The notes below the pieces were generated by a model that had not been told where the DNA came from, made no database searches, and saw only the letters and a program-made list of their open reading frames with translations. Shown here piece after piece: positions 1 through 14,116 of a DNA stretch of 64,000 nt; the first letter of the stretch is position 1, and each line of letters starts with the position of its first letter. The position numbers were made by a program, and so were the translations under genes. Source of the stretch: Physella acuta (lineage: Eukaryota > Mollusca > Gastropoda > Physidae); assembly GCF_028476545.1 (NCBI RefSeq), contig NW_026731892.1, positions 55,001-119,000 on the forward strand. Direction: 5' to 3'.

Positions 1-1866
1 CTTCATACAATCTATGAAACAATGTGTGACACAATATGATGCAGCAGCTTTTTGTAACAAATTAAATGACTTCATACAGTCTATGAAACAATGTGTGACA
101 CAATATGATGCAGCAGCTTTTTGTAACAAATTAAATGACTTCATACAATCTATGAAACAATGTGTGACACAATATGATGCAGCAGCTTTTTGTAACAAAT
201 TAAATGACTTCATACAGTCTATGAAACAATGTGTGACACAATATGATGCTGCAGCTTTTTGTAACAAATTAAATGACTTCATACAATCTATGAAACAATG
301 TGTGACACAATATGATGCTGCAGCTTTTTGTAACAAATTAAATGACATCATACAGTCTATGAAACAATGTGTGACACAATATGATGCTGCAGCTTTTTGT
401 AACAAATTAAATGACTTCATACAGTCTATGAAACAATGTGTGGCACAATATGATGCAGCAGCTTTTTGTAACAAATTAAATGACTTCATACAATCTATGA
501 AACAATGTGTGACACAATATGATGCAGCAGCTTTTTGTAACAAATTAAATGACTTCATACAGTCTATGAAACAATGTGTTACACAATATGATGCAGCAGC
601 TTTTTGTAACAAATTAAATGACTTCATACAGTCTATGAAACAATGTGTGACACAATATGATGCTGCAGCTTTTTGTAACAAATTAAATGACTTCATACAG
701 TCTATGAAACAATGTGTGGCACAATATGATGCAGCAGCTTTTTGTAACAAATTAAATGACTTCATACAGTCTATGAAACAATGTGTGGCACAATATGATG
801 CAGCAGCTTTTTGTAACAAATTAAATGACTTCATACAATCTATGAAACAATGTGTGACACAATATGATGCAGCAGCTTTTTGTAACAAATTAAATGACTT
901 CATACAGTCTATGAAACAATGTGTGACACAATATGATGCAGCAGCTTTTTGTAACAAATTAAATGACTTCATACAGTCTATGAAACAATGTGTGACACAA
1001 TATGATGCAGCAGCTTTTTGTAACAAATTAAATGACTTCATACAATCTATGAAACAATGTGTGACACAATATGATGCAGCAGCTTTTTGTAACAAATTAA
1101 ATGACTTCATACAGTCTATGAAACAATGTGTGACACAATATGATGCAGCAGCTTTTTGTAACAAATTAAATGACTTCATACAATCTATGAAACAATGTGT
1201 GACACAATATGATGCTGCAGCTTTTTGTAACAAATTAAATGACTTCATACAGTCTATGAAACAATGTGTGACACAATATGATGCTGCAGCTTTTTGTAAC
1301 AAATTAAATGACTTCATACAGTCTATGAAACAATGTGTGACACAATATGATGCAGCAGCTTTTTGTAACAAATTAAATGACTTCATACAATCTATGAAAC
1401 AATGTGTGACACAATATGATGCTGCAGCTTTTTGTAACAAATTAAATGACTTCATACAGTCTATGAAACAATGTGTGGCACAATATGATGCTGCAGCTTT
1501 TTGTAACAAATTAAATGACTTCATACAGTCTATGAAACAATGTGTGACACAATATGATGCTGCAGCATTTTGTAACAAATTAAATGACTTCATACAGTCT
1601 ATGAAACAATGTGTGACACAATATGATGCAGCAGCTTTTTGTAACAAATTAAATGACTTCATACAATCTATGAAACAATGTGTGACACAATATGATGCTG
1701 CAGCTTTTTGTAACAAATTAAATGACTTCATACAGTCTATGAAACAATGTGTGACACAATATGATGCTGCAGCTTTTTGTAACAAATTAAATGACTTCAT
1801 AAGTCTATGAAACAATGTGTGACACAATATGATGCTGCAGCTTTTTGTAACAAATTGAATTACTTC
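1..1866 (+). repeat. 69-bp minisatellite with an open reading frame, cut by the window edge
   Basis: About 27 near-identical tandem copies of a 69-bp unit, running off the left edge. The unit is 23 codons and the plus-strand frame stays open from the edge to 1810 (about 598 residues from the ATG at 14). Each unit starts MKQCVTQYDAAAF and holds two cysteines. Variants seen between copies are caa/cag, gca/gct, gct/gca and gtg/gtt (all silent), plus aca/gca (Thr/Ala) and one ttc/atc (Phe/Ile). A one-base loss near 1804 ends the frame, and one further copy follows before the array decays near 1866. I recognise no protein family. A non-coding minisatellite is the default reading; a repetitive coding exon is possible because of the silent bias. 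Confidence 0.9.
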
Positions 1867-2239
1867 AGAGTACTGCAGTCTGTTTTTATTTCTTTGTATT
1901 AGGTAGGCCCTACTGTGTACAACTTCAGGAAAATATTTGTTGCCAACTACAAAGCAACAAATAACTTTTGTGACATATCAATTTTAACCTTCAGAAATTT
2001 ATTTCAACTGTTTCAATAAATAAAAATAAATGTACCAGCAATGACTATGAATCTAATTATCTTATTTACATATTTAACTAGGTTTCGCCTATGTATTATA
2101 TGTCTAAAATTTCTTGACAAACATACACAATTTCTCTTATGTACAGGAACTAGCCGGAGTATTCCGGTTACAGCCGGACAACAGCTGTATACAGATGTGG
2201 AAAGACAGTGCAATTACTTCGAACGTGACTTGGGCGTAG
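1867..2239. other. AT-rich single-copy stretch, no gene seen
   Basis: Non-repetitive sequence between two arrays. No splice-bounded open frame or RNA gene could be recognised. Confidence 0.6.
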
Positions 2240-2941
2240 AACACAAACCACAGAACGCCACTGTTCGATAGAACACATACCACAGAACTCCACTGTTCGA
2301 TAGAACACATACCACAGAACTCCACTGTTCGATAGAACACATACCACAGAACTCCACTGTTCGATAGAACACATACCACAGAACTCCACTGTTCGATAGA
2401 ACACATACCACAGAACTCCACTGTTCGATAGAACACATACCACAGAACTCCACTGTTCGATAGAACACATACCACAGAACTCCACTGTTCGATAGAGCAC
2501 ATACCACAGAACTCCACTGTTCGATAGAACACATACCACAGAACTCCACTGTTCGATAGCACACATACCACAGAACTCCACTGTTCGATAGAACACATAC
2601 CACAGAACTCCACTGTTCGATAGCACACATACCACAGAACTCCACTGTTCGATAGCACACATACCACAGAACTCCACTGTTCGATAGAACACATACCACA
2701 GAACTCCACTGTTCGATAGAACACATACCACAGAACTCCACTGTTCGATAGCACACATACCACAGAACTCCACTGTTCGATAGAACACATACCACAGAAC
2801 TCCACTGTTCGATAGCACACATACCACAGAACTCCACTGTTCGATAGCACACATACCACAGAACTCCACTGTTCGATAGAACACATACCACAGAACTCCA
2901 CTGTTCGATCGCACACATACCACAGAACTCCACTGTTCGAT
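2240..2941. repeat. 32-bp minisatellite
   Basis: About 22 copies of a 32-bp unit containing ccactgttcgatag and cacataccacag. Copies differ mainly at one site (gaaca/gcaca). The unit lacks stops on the minus strand, so all three minus frames stay open for 240-270 codons; these are not genes. Confidence 0.95.
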
Positions 2942-3133
2942 ACTGTTTAATTGAGTCCCGATAACTCTTATAGGCAGCACAGCGATGCTGGTGGTAAGTT
3001 TAAAGTTTATTTCACAAGTTGTGTTTTCCCTGGGGTGACCAGTTTAAAGTTTATTTCATTAGTTGGGTTTTCTCTGAAAGCTGCCTGATGTTTGGGGGGG
3101 GGGGGGGTCGGGCCCAATGTTCCAGGTGAAGGC

Positions 3134-3550
3134 CCTATGTCAAATTATTCAATTCATCTGTCAGATTATTTGGTAAAATCTGTCAAATTAGTCAATTCAT
3201 CTGTCAGATTATTTGGTAAAATCTGTCAAATTAGTCAATTCATCTGTCAGATTATTTGGTAAAATCTGTCAAATTATTCAATTCATCTGTCAGATTATTT
3301 GGTAAAATCTGTCAAATTATTCAATTCATCTGTCAGATTATTTGGTAAAATCTGTCAAATTATTCAATTCATCTGTCAGATTATTTGGTAAAATCTGTCA
3401 AATTATTCAATTCAATCTTCAGATTACTTAGTCAAAACGGATAGATTATAAAGTTGAATTCGTGAGATTATTTGGTCAAACTGTTAAATTATTGAATTGA
3501 AATCGGGAGATTATTTGGTAAAACTGTCTAAATAGTTAAAATATTTCTCG
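3134..3550. repeat. 43-bp minisatellite, decaying rightwards
   Basis: About six good copies of a 43-bp unit with catctgtcagattatttgg, then two or three diverged copies to about 3550. A run of 13 or more G lies just before it at about 3093-3108. Confidence 0.85.
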
Positions 3551-3570
3551 TTGCCGAATTTAAAAAGTTC

Positions 3571-3665
3571 GATTACACAAAGTTGTGTAAATAGTTTGTT
3601 AAATAGCCCATATATTCGATTACACAAAGTTGTGTAAATAGTTTGTTAAATAGCTCAGATATTTA
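3571..3665. repeat. 47-bp direct repeat, two copies, with an inverted repeat
   Basis: Two copies spaced 47 bp apart. Each contains the inverted repeat ttacacaa-ag-ttgtgtaa, an 8-bp stem with a 2-base centre. Confidence 0.8.
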
Positions 3666-4440
3666 GTTTCAATCGTCACAATATTTGTTGAAGCAATTAG
3701 GCTTTAATCCCCTTCAAATTGAATCACAGCTGTCATCTAGTTCACCCCGAAATAGATCTAGTAAAAAATGGAGTTGAACACTAAAATAGCACGAGTAGAA
3801 CAGAGGCGAATAGTATGACAGAGACAGAGTTTAGATATTTCCTAGAGGTTTGCTCTAAACGGTATGATCAAACATTTATAAGCTTCAGGATACTTTATTA
3901 AAAAAAAATATTTAGTTAAGAAAAAGCACGGAATATGACAAAATAAATAAATAAAAACACAGATGTTTTTAAAAACATCTGAACATAATAAAACCACTTG
4001 ACCACTACAAGTGGAGTATATTTCCTAGGCTCACCCAGCGGGCGCTACGATGTTAAACACTTCTTTTAGATTTTTAAACTTCTTTTTTAATTTTAAAATC
4101 TAATTTGTCATCATTTATTGAATACCTAGTCCAAATATCCCAATTTTCGAACCCAATTAAATCACTAGTGTCGCCAACATATTTTATGAAATCTTACAAA
4201 ATAACAGATGGTCTCAGTACGACATTAGGAATGTGTTTTCACTGAATAAAAGGCAGGTTGGAATGTTCTGTGCACATAGGTACCCGCATTGGGTGTTGTG
4301 GGGGGGGGGGGGGACATTGGCTTTCAGTGACAGCAATTTAAAATAGTTAATTAATTAAGCCAACATCTTAACTTATCATTAACATTAAATTTATTTTACA
4401 ACAACCTTGATAAAGATAAATAATTAAAGGCAGGTTGATG
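3666..4440. other. AT-rich DNA with two adjacent palindromes, no gene seen
   Basis: Single-copy AT-rich DNA. A perfect 22-bp palindrome (half-site cagatgttttt) spans 3960-3981. An inverted repeat ccacttg ... caagtgg follows at 3993-4013. A G14 run lies near 4301. No coding region recognised. Confidence 0.6.
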
Positions 4441-4690
4441 CAGTGGGACAATCAAAGCAACACAATCAAGTGACTAATTGGGTCTAGAATAGACCCGATA
4501 AATTGGACCTACATAGAAGTGACAAATTAGACCAAGAAAAGAAACGACAAATTGGATCTAAATAAAAGTGACAAGTCTGGTCTAGAAAGCAATGACACAC
4601 TGTGTCTAAATAAGCGACAAATTAGTCTAGAAAACAGTGACAAATTAGTCTAGAAAACAGCGACAGGTTAGCCTAGTAGATTATGCCGAG
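4441..4690. repeat. Degenerate short tandem repeat (gtgacaaattag-like)
   Basis: About ten diverged units of roughly 25 bp containing gacaaattagtctag or close variants. It looks like an old, decayed minisatellite. Confidence 0.6.
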
Positions 4691-4774
4691 AAAACACGAG
4701 AGATGGGCGAGATGTGTTTGCCGAGTTAAAAAATTGGTGAGTCAATGTCAGGTGCTGTCATGGTGTGTTGTCTG

Positions 4775-5720
4775 CAGGGTGCGTGGGGTGGGGGCGATAT
4801 AAACTTATCCTGTGTGGGGAGGTGGGGGCGATATAAACCTATCCTGTGTGGGGGAGGTGGGGGGGATATAAACCTATCCTGTGTGGGGGAGGTGGGGGCG
4901 ATATAAATCTATCCTGTGGGGGAGGTGGGGGCGATATAAATCTATCCTGTGTGGGGGAGGTGGGGGCGATATAAATCTATCCTGTGGGGGAGGTGGGGGC
5001 GATATAAATCTATCCTGTGTGGGGGAGGTGGGGGCGATATAAACTTATCCTGTGTGGGGGAGGTGGGGGCGATATAAACTTATCCTGTGTGGGGGAGGTG
5101 GGGGCGATATAAACCTATCCTGTGTGGGGGAGGTGGGGGCGATATAAATCTATCCTGTGTGGGGGAGGTGGGGGCGATATAAATCTATCCTGTGGGGGAG
5201 GTGGGGGCGATATAAATCTATCCTGTGGGGGAGGTGGGGGCGATATAAATCTATCCTGTGTGGGGGAGGTGGGGGCGATATAAATCTATCCTGTGGGGGA
5301 GGTGGGAGCGAAATAAATCTATCCTGTGTGGGGGAGGTGGGAGCAATATAAATCTATCCTGTGGGGGAGGTGGGGGCGATATAAATCTATCCTGTGGGGG
5401 AGGTGGGGGCGATATAAATCTATCCTGTGTGGGGGAGGTGGGGGCGATATAAATCTATCCTGTGTGGGGGAGGTGGGGGCGATATAAATCTATCCTGTGG
5501 GGGAGGTGGGAGCGAAATAAATCTATCCTGTGTGGGGGAGGTGGGGGCGATATAAATCTATCCTGTGTGGGGGAGGTGGGGGCGATATAAATCTATCCTG
5601 TGTGGGGGAGGTGGGGGCGATATAAATCTATCCTGTTTGGGGGAGGTGGGGGCGATATAAATCTATCCTGTGTGGGGGAGGTGGGGGCGATATAAATCTA
5701 TCCTGTGGGGGAGGTGGGTG
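4775..5720. repeat. 35/33-bp G-rich minisatellite
   Basis: About 27 copies of a unit holding gggggaggtgggggcgata followed by an AT-rich half (tataaatctatcc). Two length forms, 35 and 33 bp, differ by one tg dinucleotide and are interspersed. Each unit carries closely spaced G-runs on the plus strand, so G-quadruplex formation is plausible. Confidence 0.95.
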
Positions 5721-5781
5721 TTAGTGAAACTGTCCAAGTCTATTATAACCCTTCGAACATTGTCATAATGTCATTACCGGT

Positions 5782-6176
5782 ATGTGGTTATGTCACAGCC
5801 GTATGTGGTTATGTCACAGCCGTATGTGGTTATGTCACAGCCGTATGTGGTTATGTCACAGCCGTATGTGGTTATGTCACAGCCTTATGTGGTTATGTCA
5901 CAGCCTTATGTGGTTATGTCACAGCCTTATGTGGTTATGTCACAGCCTTATGTGGTTATGTCACAGCCTTATGTGGTTATGTCATATTCTTGTGTGGTTA
6001 TGTCACAGCCTTATATGGTTATGTCACAGCCTTATGTGGTTATGTCACAGCCTTATGTGGTTATGTCACAGCCTTATGTGGTTATGTCATATTCTTGTGT
6101 GGTTATGTCACAGCCTTATGTGGTTATGTCACAGCCTTATGTGGTTATGTCACAGTCTTATGTCATATTCTTGTGT
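5782..6176. repeat. 21-bp minisatellite
   Basis: About 19 copies of a 21-bp unit with tatgtggttatgtcacag. Three interspersed copies carry tattcttg instead of the usual cagcct. The unit is free of stops in all plus frames, which explains the open frames across it. Confidence 0.95.
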
Positions 6177-6221
6177 GGCTAACCATCAACATGAAATTTG
6201 TTCTGTTATACACATAGCGTA

Positions 6222-6712
6222 TAACTACACACCACATCCCTTCCATTACACCACACCACATCCCAACCATTCTATAACCACACCACACCCCTACCATTAC
6301 AACACACCACATCCCAACCATTCTATAACCACACCACACCCCTACCATTACAACACACCACATCCCAACCATTCTATAACCACACCACACCCCTACCATT
6401 ACAACACACCACATCCCTACCATTACAACACACCACATCCTACCATTACACCACATCCTACCATTACACCACATCCTACCATTACAACACACCACATCCC
6501 TACCATTCTATAACCACACCACATCCCTACCATTACACCACATCCTACCATTACACCACATCCTAACATTACACCACATCCTACCATTACACCACATCCC
6601 TACCATTACAACACACCACATCCCAACCATTACACCACATCCTACCATTACACCACATCCTACCATTACAACACACCACATCCCTACCATTCTATAACCA
6701 CACGACAACCAC
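6222..6712. repeat. Compound ACCACATCC/ACCATTAC minisatellite
   Basis: Short units (accacatccctaccatta and relatives) arranged in longer blocks with cattctataaccac, giving a variable higher-order pattern. Confidence 0.9.
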
Positions 6713-7395
6713 ATCAGTACGGACTACACAATTCATTCAGTGTGTGGTTAATCTCACGTAACTGTCTGATGCTAATTGAAATATTTTTTAAAAATATCTC
6801 ATAAACTGTCAGGTAAACTGATGATAATGTAGAACCAATGGACTAATTTAAATGAGGATTTAGTCTATAATTTAGTATGTATATGTCCCATGTATGGTCT
6901 CCTTTCATCATATTATTTAGTTATGTCCCATATATGAATACTAAGCATCATTTAATTTAGTTAAGTCCCCTACAACACAATATCGAATATCAAGCTCCAA
7001 AACAAGACGACAGATAGTTTAAGCTGACGCGCATTAAATTACCGTCTGTTTCTTATAGCAAGAGAAGAAAGTATTTTTTAATTAAAACACGACATAGAGA
7101 GTTGAGCGGTCACTACAGAAATAAGGAAGTGTTTGCACCAAACCTCACTACCGCTTGTCCATTGAACAAAATTCAAGACATTGTTTGACAGTGGCAGCTG
7201 CGACATTTATCAAGTGGTAAGACAACAGAAATATGCTAAGGCAGTAAGATAATAGAAGATAGTCAAATCATAAGAGCTTAACACGAAGTAAGGAATAGGC
7301 CTAGAGTTTACAAGGCGTCGCTCTATCCACCAGAGGGGAAGTCAACAAACACATTCAACAACAGAAGCTGGTGTTGGACTAATGCAACCTCGATA
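6713..7395. other. Single-copy stretch, no gene seen
   Basis: Mixed AT-rich DNA of about 680 bp. No open frame with coding character, no tRNA and no element ends found. Confidence 0.5.
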
Positions 7396-7510
7396 AAGAC
7401 AACTAACACTTTTGAAACTTGGATAAAAAAAAACAACTAACACTTTTGAAACCTGGATAAAAACAACTAACACTTTTGAAACTTGGATAAAAACAACTAA
7501 CGTTGATATA
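7396..7510. repeat. 30-bp tandem repeat, about four copies
   Basis: Units contain caactaacacttttgaaac and ggataaaaa. Confidence 0.85.
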
Positions 7511-7632
7511 CCATACATGAAAAAACTAAAAACAACAAAGACAGCCTCATCTGAAGGAAGAAATGACACAAGAATAAAAAAAACCAATAAAAAGCAATAA
7601 TAGCAAGAATTTATTTATAGGGTTCCTGTCTA

Positions 7633-7909
7633 CAGGGCCAGTGCTACCTATAAGGCGAACTAGGCGGTCGCCTAGGGCGCTGACCGTAGGAGGGCGCCCA
7701 AATTGGTTGGAAAAACAAATCGAAAGTTTTGACGGGGGGGGGTGGAAAAAGAATGTTTTGAGGGGGGTGTGCAAATCGAAAGTTTGTCCCCGGGCGCCGG
7801 GAAGGGTCACTACGCCTCTGATACGGGGGCACGAAAAAAATTGCAGGGGGGGGGGGTGCGCTTTTAATAAGTTTTGCCTAGGGCGCTAAATAACCTGGCG
7901 CCTGCACTG
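7633..7909. mobile_element. Short non-autonomous DNA element, hAT-like, with perfect 8-bp target duplication
   Basis: A 277-bp insertion flanked by an identical 8-bp duplication cctgtcta (7625-7632 and 7910-7917). The left end reads cagggccagtgctacc. The reverse complement of the right end reads cagtgcaggcgcc, an imperfect terminal inverted repeat. cctagggcgct occurs inside both ends. The 8-bp duplication and CA(G)-type termini fit the hAT superfamily; no transposase is present. The core at about 7768-7784 (gtgcaaatcgaaagttt) recurs, inverted, in the element at 61178. The identical duplication suggests a fairly recent insertion. Confidence 0.8.
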
Positions 7910-7917
7910 CCTGTCTA

Positions 7918-8410
7918 GACAACTTGAATATAAACAACCAACTAACGAATTCAGATACAATAATTTGTCATCTATAAACAATCAACTAACGAATTCAGAC
8001 ACAAGAATTTGTCACATATAAACAACCAACTAAAAAATTCTGATACTGGAATTTGTCACATATAAACAATCAACATACGAATTTAGATACAAGAATTTGT
8101 CACATATAAACAATCAACTAAGTCAGATACTAGAATTGTCATACATCAATAACTTATGCTATATCAACCACCCACAAACAACACATACAGTTACAGGGAT
8201 GAGTCACATAAAAACAACTAACAAATAAGACACTAGAATTGTCACATATAAACAATCAGCAAACAACAAATACTGACACAGAAATCTGGCACATATAAAC
8301 AATCAACAAACAAATTCAGTTACAATCAACGAGAACAAGAACTAATTCTTGAATTTGTCACTTTCAAAAATACAAAATAACAAATACAGATAATAGAATT
8401 TGTAACATAT
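7918..8410. repeat. Degenerate ~45-bp tandem repeat
   Basis: About ten diverged units with acatataaacaatcaacta and gaatttgtcac. The short hAT-like element lies at the border between this array and related sequence to its left. Confidence 0.7.
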
Positions 8411-8694
8411 TCATTTTTTGGAAAAAAATAAAATAATTTAAAAATAAGAAAATATTAAAGAAAGCAAAGTAAAAATTAGGTGTACCATCTTTAAGAATAA
8501 ACAACAAGAATTTTACATAAAAATTAAGTATTTAAAAAAAATTAAGTGGAAAAACTGTTAGAAAAAAAAGAAAGTCTTTACATATTGGAAAAATAAGTCT
8601 TGATTTTTACGCGCGAAATATAATTATTCAAAAGAGTGTAGGACCATTAAAACATTTTAAAACAGCGATACCTTAAATAATAATTTACAAAGAA
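8411..8694. other. AT-rich stretch, no gene seen
   Basis: Very AT-rich and A-run-rich DNA with no recognisable feature. Confidence 0.5.
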
Positions 8695-11150
<2,456 letters not shown>

Positions 11151-11454
11151 ACGTGAATCTTCAGCGCAGTACGCCGGGCCGGCGTTGATATCTCCCGTCC
11201 TGCTACACTGTAATTTTTCAATTTTATTTGCGTTCAAGCTGTCTATTACATTTTTCCTTTCTTCAGACCAACATTAGACGGGATTCATATCTTCATTTCC
11301 AACATCGTTTTTTACAGCGACTTAAACGGAGTAAAAATACTAACGATACAATGATAGGTCTTTAAGCAATAGCAGAAATTAATTACTCATTAGTGAAATA
11401 AATAATTACACGGAGCGCGTAGCTGGAATGGGCATGACGTATTGCGTGGATATT
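11151..11454. other. AT-rich stretch upstream of FoxG, no gene seen
   Basis: Single-copy DNA with several TAAT-type words. No open frame of note. Confidence 0.5.
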
Positions 11455-12270
11455 GTGAGTGTGTGTCGGGTTAGACCTCCATCTTTGTATGTTGTATGTG
11501 TGTCGTGTTTAGATGAAACTTCCTTTCTGTATGTTGTATGTGTGCCGTGTTTAGAAGAAACTTTCTGTATATTGTATGTGTGTCGTGTTTAGAAGAAACT
11601 TTCTGTATATTGTATGTGTGTCGTGTTTAGAAGAAACTTTCTGTATATTGTATGTGTGTCGTGTTTAGAAGAAACTTTCTGTATATTGTATGTGTGTCGT
11701 GTTTAGAAGAAACTTTCTGTATATTGTATGTGTGTCGTGTTTAGAAGAAACTTTCTGTATATTGTATGTGTGTCGTGTTTAGAAGAAACTTTCTGTATAT
11801 TGTATGTGTGTCGTGTTTAGAAGAAACTTTCTGTATATTGTATGTGTGTCGTGTTTAGAAGAAACTTTCTGTATATTGTATGTGTGTCGTGTTTAGAAGA
11901 AACTTTCTGTATATTGTATGTGTGTCGTGTTTAGAAGAAACTTTCTGTATATTGTATGTGTGTCGTGTTTAGAAGAAACTTTCTGTATATTGTATGTGTG
12001 TCGTGTTTAGAAGAAACTTTCTGTATATTGTATGTGTGTCGTGTTTAGAAGAAACTTTCTGTATATTGTATGTGTGTCGTGTTTAGAAGAAACTTTCTGT
12101 ATATTGTATGTGTGTCGTGTTTAGAAGAAACTTTCTGTATATTGTATGTGTGTCGTGTTTAGAAGAAACTTTCTGTATATTGTATGTGTGTCGTGTTTAG
12201 AAGAAACTTTCTGTATATTGTATGTGTGTCGGATTTAGAAGAAACTTCCTTTCTGTATGTTGTATGTGAG
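11455..12270. repeat. 38-bp minisatellite upstream of FoxG
   Basis: About 21 copies of a 38-bp unit containing tgtatgtgtgtcgtgttta and gaagaaactttctgtat. The central copies appear identical, suggesting recent expansion. The edge copies are diverged. Confidence 0.95.
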
Positions 12271-12509
12271 TGAGGTTTTGACTTACATCTCCCTTTTTTA
12301 ATTACCTGTATCACATTATGTAAGCGGACTTTAAAAAATCGAATAGGTTTTAGGCGTTTATCAACTTTTGACGGGTTTATGGCTAATCAGCTATAGGGGA
12401 TCTTCCATAATTTACTGTACTGCGGGTAAAATGATTTTATTTCTACCACCATAGCATACATTGTTGGATACATTTTTGTTGTAGTCCAGATTATTGGCTG
12501 CACAGTAAC
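12271..12509. other. Single-copy stretch, no gene seen
   Basis: Short AT-rich spacer between two arrays. Confidence 0.5.
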
Positions 12510-13200
12510 TTTTTGGGGTGCACATCTTTCTGTTTGTCGCAAATTTATGTTTTGGGGTGCACATCTTTCTTTTTGTCGCACATTCATGTTTTGGGGTGCA
12601 CATCTTTCTGTTTGTCGCACATTCATGTTTTGGGGTGCACATCTTTCTGTTTGTCGCACATTCATGTTTTGGGGTGCACATCTTTCTTTTTGTCGCACAT
12701 TCATGTTTTGGGGTGCACATCTTTCTGTTTGTCGCAAATTTATGTTTTGGGGTGCACATCTTTCTTTTTGTCGCACATTCATGTTTTGGGGTGCACATCT
12801 TTCTGTTTGTCGCAAATTTATGTTTTGGGGTGCACATCTTTATGTTTGTCGCACATTCATGTTTTGGGGTCACATCTTTCTGTTTGTCGCACATTCATGT
12901 TTTGGGGTGCACATCTTTATGTTTGTCGCAAATTTATGTTTTGGGGTGCACATCTTTCTGTGTGTCGCAAATTTATGTTTTGGGGTGCACATCTTTCTGT
13001 TTGTCGCAAATTTATGTTTTGGGGTGCACATCTTTCTGTTTGTCGCAAATTTATGTTTTGGGGTGCACATCTTTCTGTTTGTCGCAAATTTATGTTTTGG
13101 GGTGCACATCTTTCTGTTTGTCGCAAATTTATGTTTTGGGGTGCACATCTTTCTGTGTGTCGCAAATTTATGTTTTGGGGTGCACATTTTTCTGTTTGTC
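12510..13200. repeat. 39-bp minisatellite
   Basis: About 18 copies of a 39-bp unit with ttttggggtgcacatcttt and tgtttgtcgca. Two main forms end in cattcatg or aatttatg; the first form is concentrated on the left, the second on the right. As 39 is a multiple of three, several frames on both strands remain open without being genes. Confidence 0.95.
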
Positions 13201-14116
13201 GAATCTCGCTTTTGATTAATTTTATCTAATTAATAACATCTAATTATCTCATAGTTCATGCCACACTGGGACGGCCGCTGACTTAGTTTGGTGCCAGAAA
13301 GGGACATTTTGATTTCAAGTTTCGGCCCATCATTAAGCAAAAAAGAATTATCAAGTTAAATAAAAGCTTGTAATAAAAAACAACACCTACGGCCCGATCC
13401 AAATACTTACTGTAATCTTCACCCTGCCCTTATTACTAATCCTAACCTTATGATAGCAGAGATAATAGACGACAGTTTAAATTTTTTAATCTGAATTAAT
13501 TCAATAGAGACTGGCCTATGAAATAACTCTATAATGCAACTAAAAAATAAAAATAAAAGATACATTTTTAAGAAAACGTAATACAATTAAAACAGTGTTT
13601 CTTCCAGACTTTTTTCTCCGGGGGGGGGGGGGGGGGGCACTTGAAATTTTCGGGGGGGGGGGGGGCGGTAGACTTTCTTCGGGGGGGCGGACACTGTTAA
13701 AAGTATATATTTTCAATATAAATTATATAAATTTCATTTCGTTCGGGGAAGAAACTGAATAAAAAGACACCATATGAAATTTTAGAATATACACTGACTA
13801 ACATAAAAAAAGCGACTAAGCAACACAAGCTATGTGTAATGAAACGTAAAACACTGACCAATATAATATAACAACATTAAAATCCTATCATAAAACTGAA
13901 ATCTGACCATAATAAAACTAACTCCTAACGTGAAAATTGTATTAAAAAACAGACTACATTAAACCTAAGAAGGCAATAATGCACCCGAAGGAAAACATAT
14001 ATCTCATAAATCCCCCCCCCCCAAACCTAGACAAAGTTGCGAATTTCACACGTGACGTAGGATCCGATAACTTCCCCACCTCCAACATAGATCACTTTCA
14101 CGGTCGATTTTCATAA
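13201..14116. other. AT-rich DNA with long G-runs, no gene seen
   Basis: Single-copy DNA with G-runs of 14-20 near 13620-13690 and a C-run near 14010. Apart from the small hAT-like element listed separately, nothing is recognised. Confidence 0.5.
13593..13696. mobile_element. Possible very short hAT-like element
   Basis: A 104-bp G-run-rich segment starting cagtgtttcttccagac and ending ggacactg, so its ends are inverted CAGTGT. The word ttaaaa lies directly outside both ends and may be part of a target duplication. The match is short and could be chance. Confidence 0.4.

Noticed and set aside
2137-2980. Three overlapping minus-strand frames of 239-270 codons
   Set aside because: All arise from the 32-bp tandem repeat, which lacks stops in each minus frame; no start context or family.
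11455-12270. CRISPR-like regular direct repeats
   Set aside because: The repeats are head-to-tail without unique spacers, and the genome is eukaryotic; it is a minisatellite.
12387-13229. Long frames on both strands (up to 238 codons), cysteine-rich in translation
   Set aside because: By-products of the 39-bp array, open in several frames at once.
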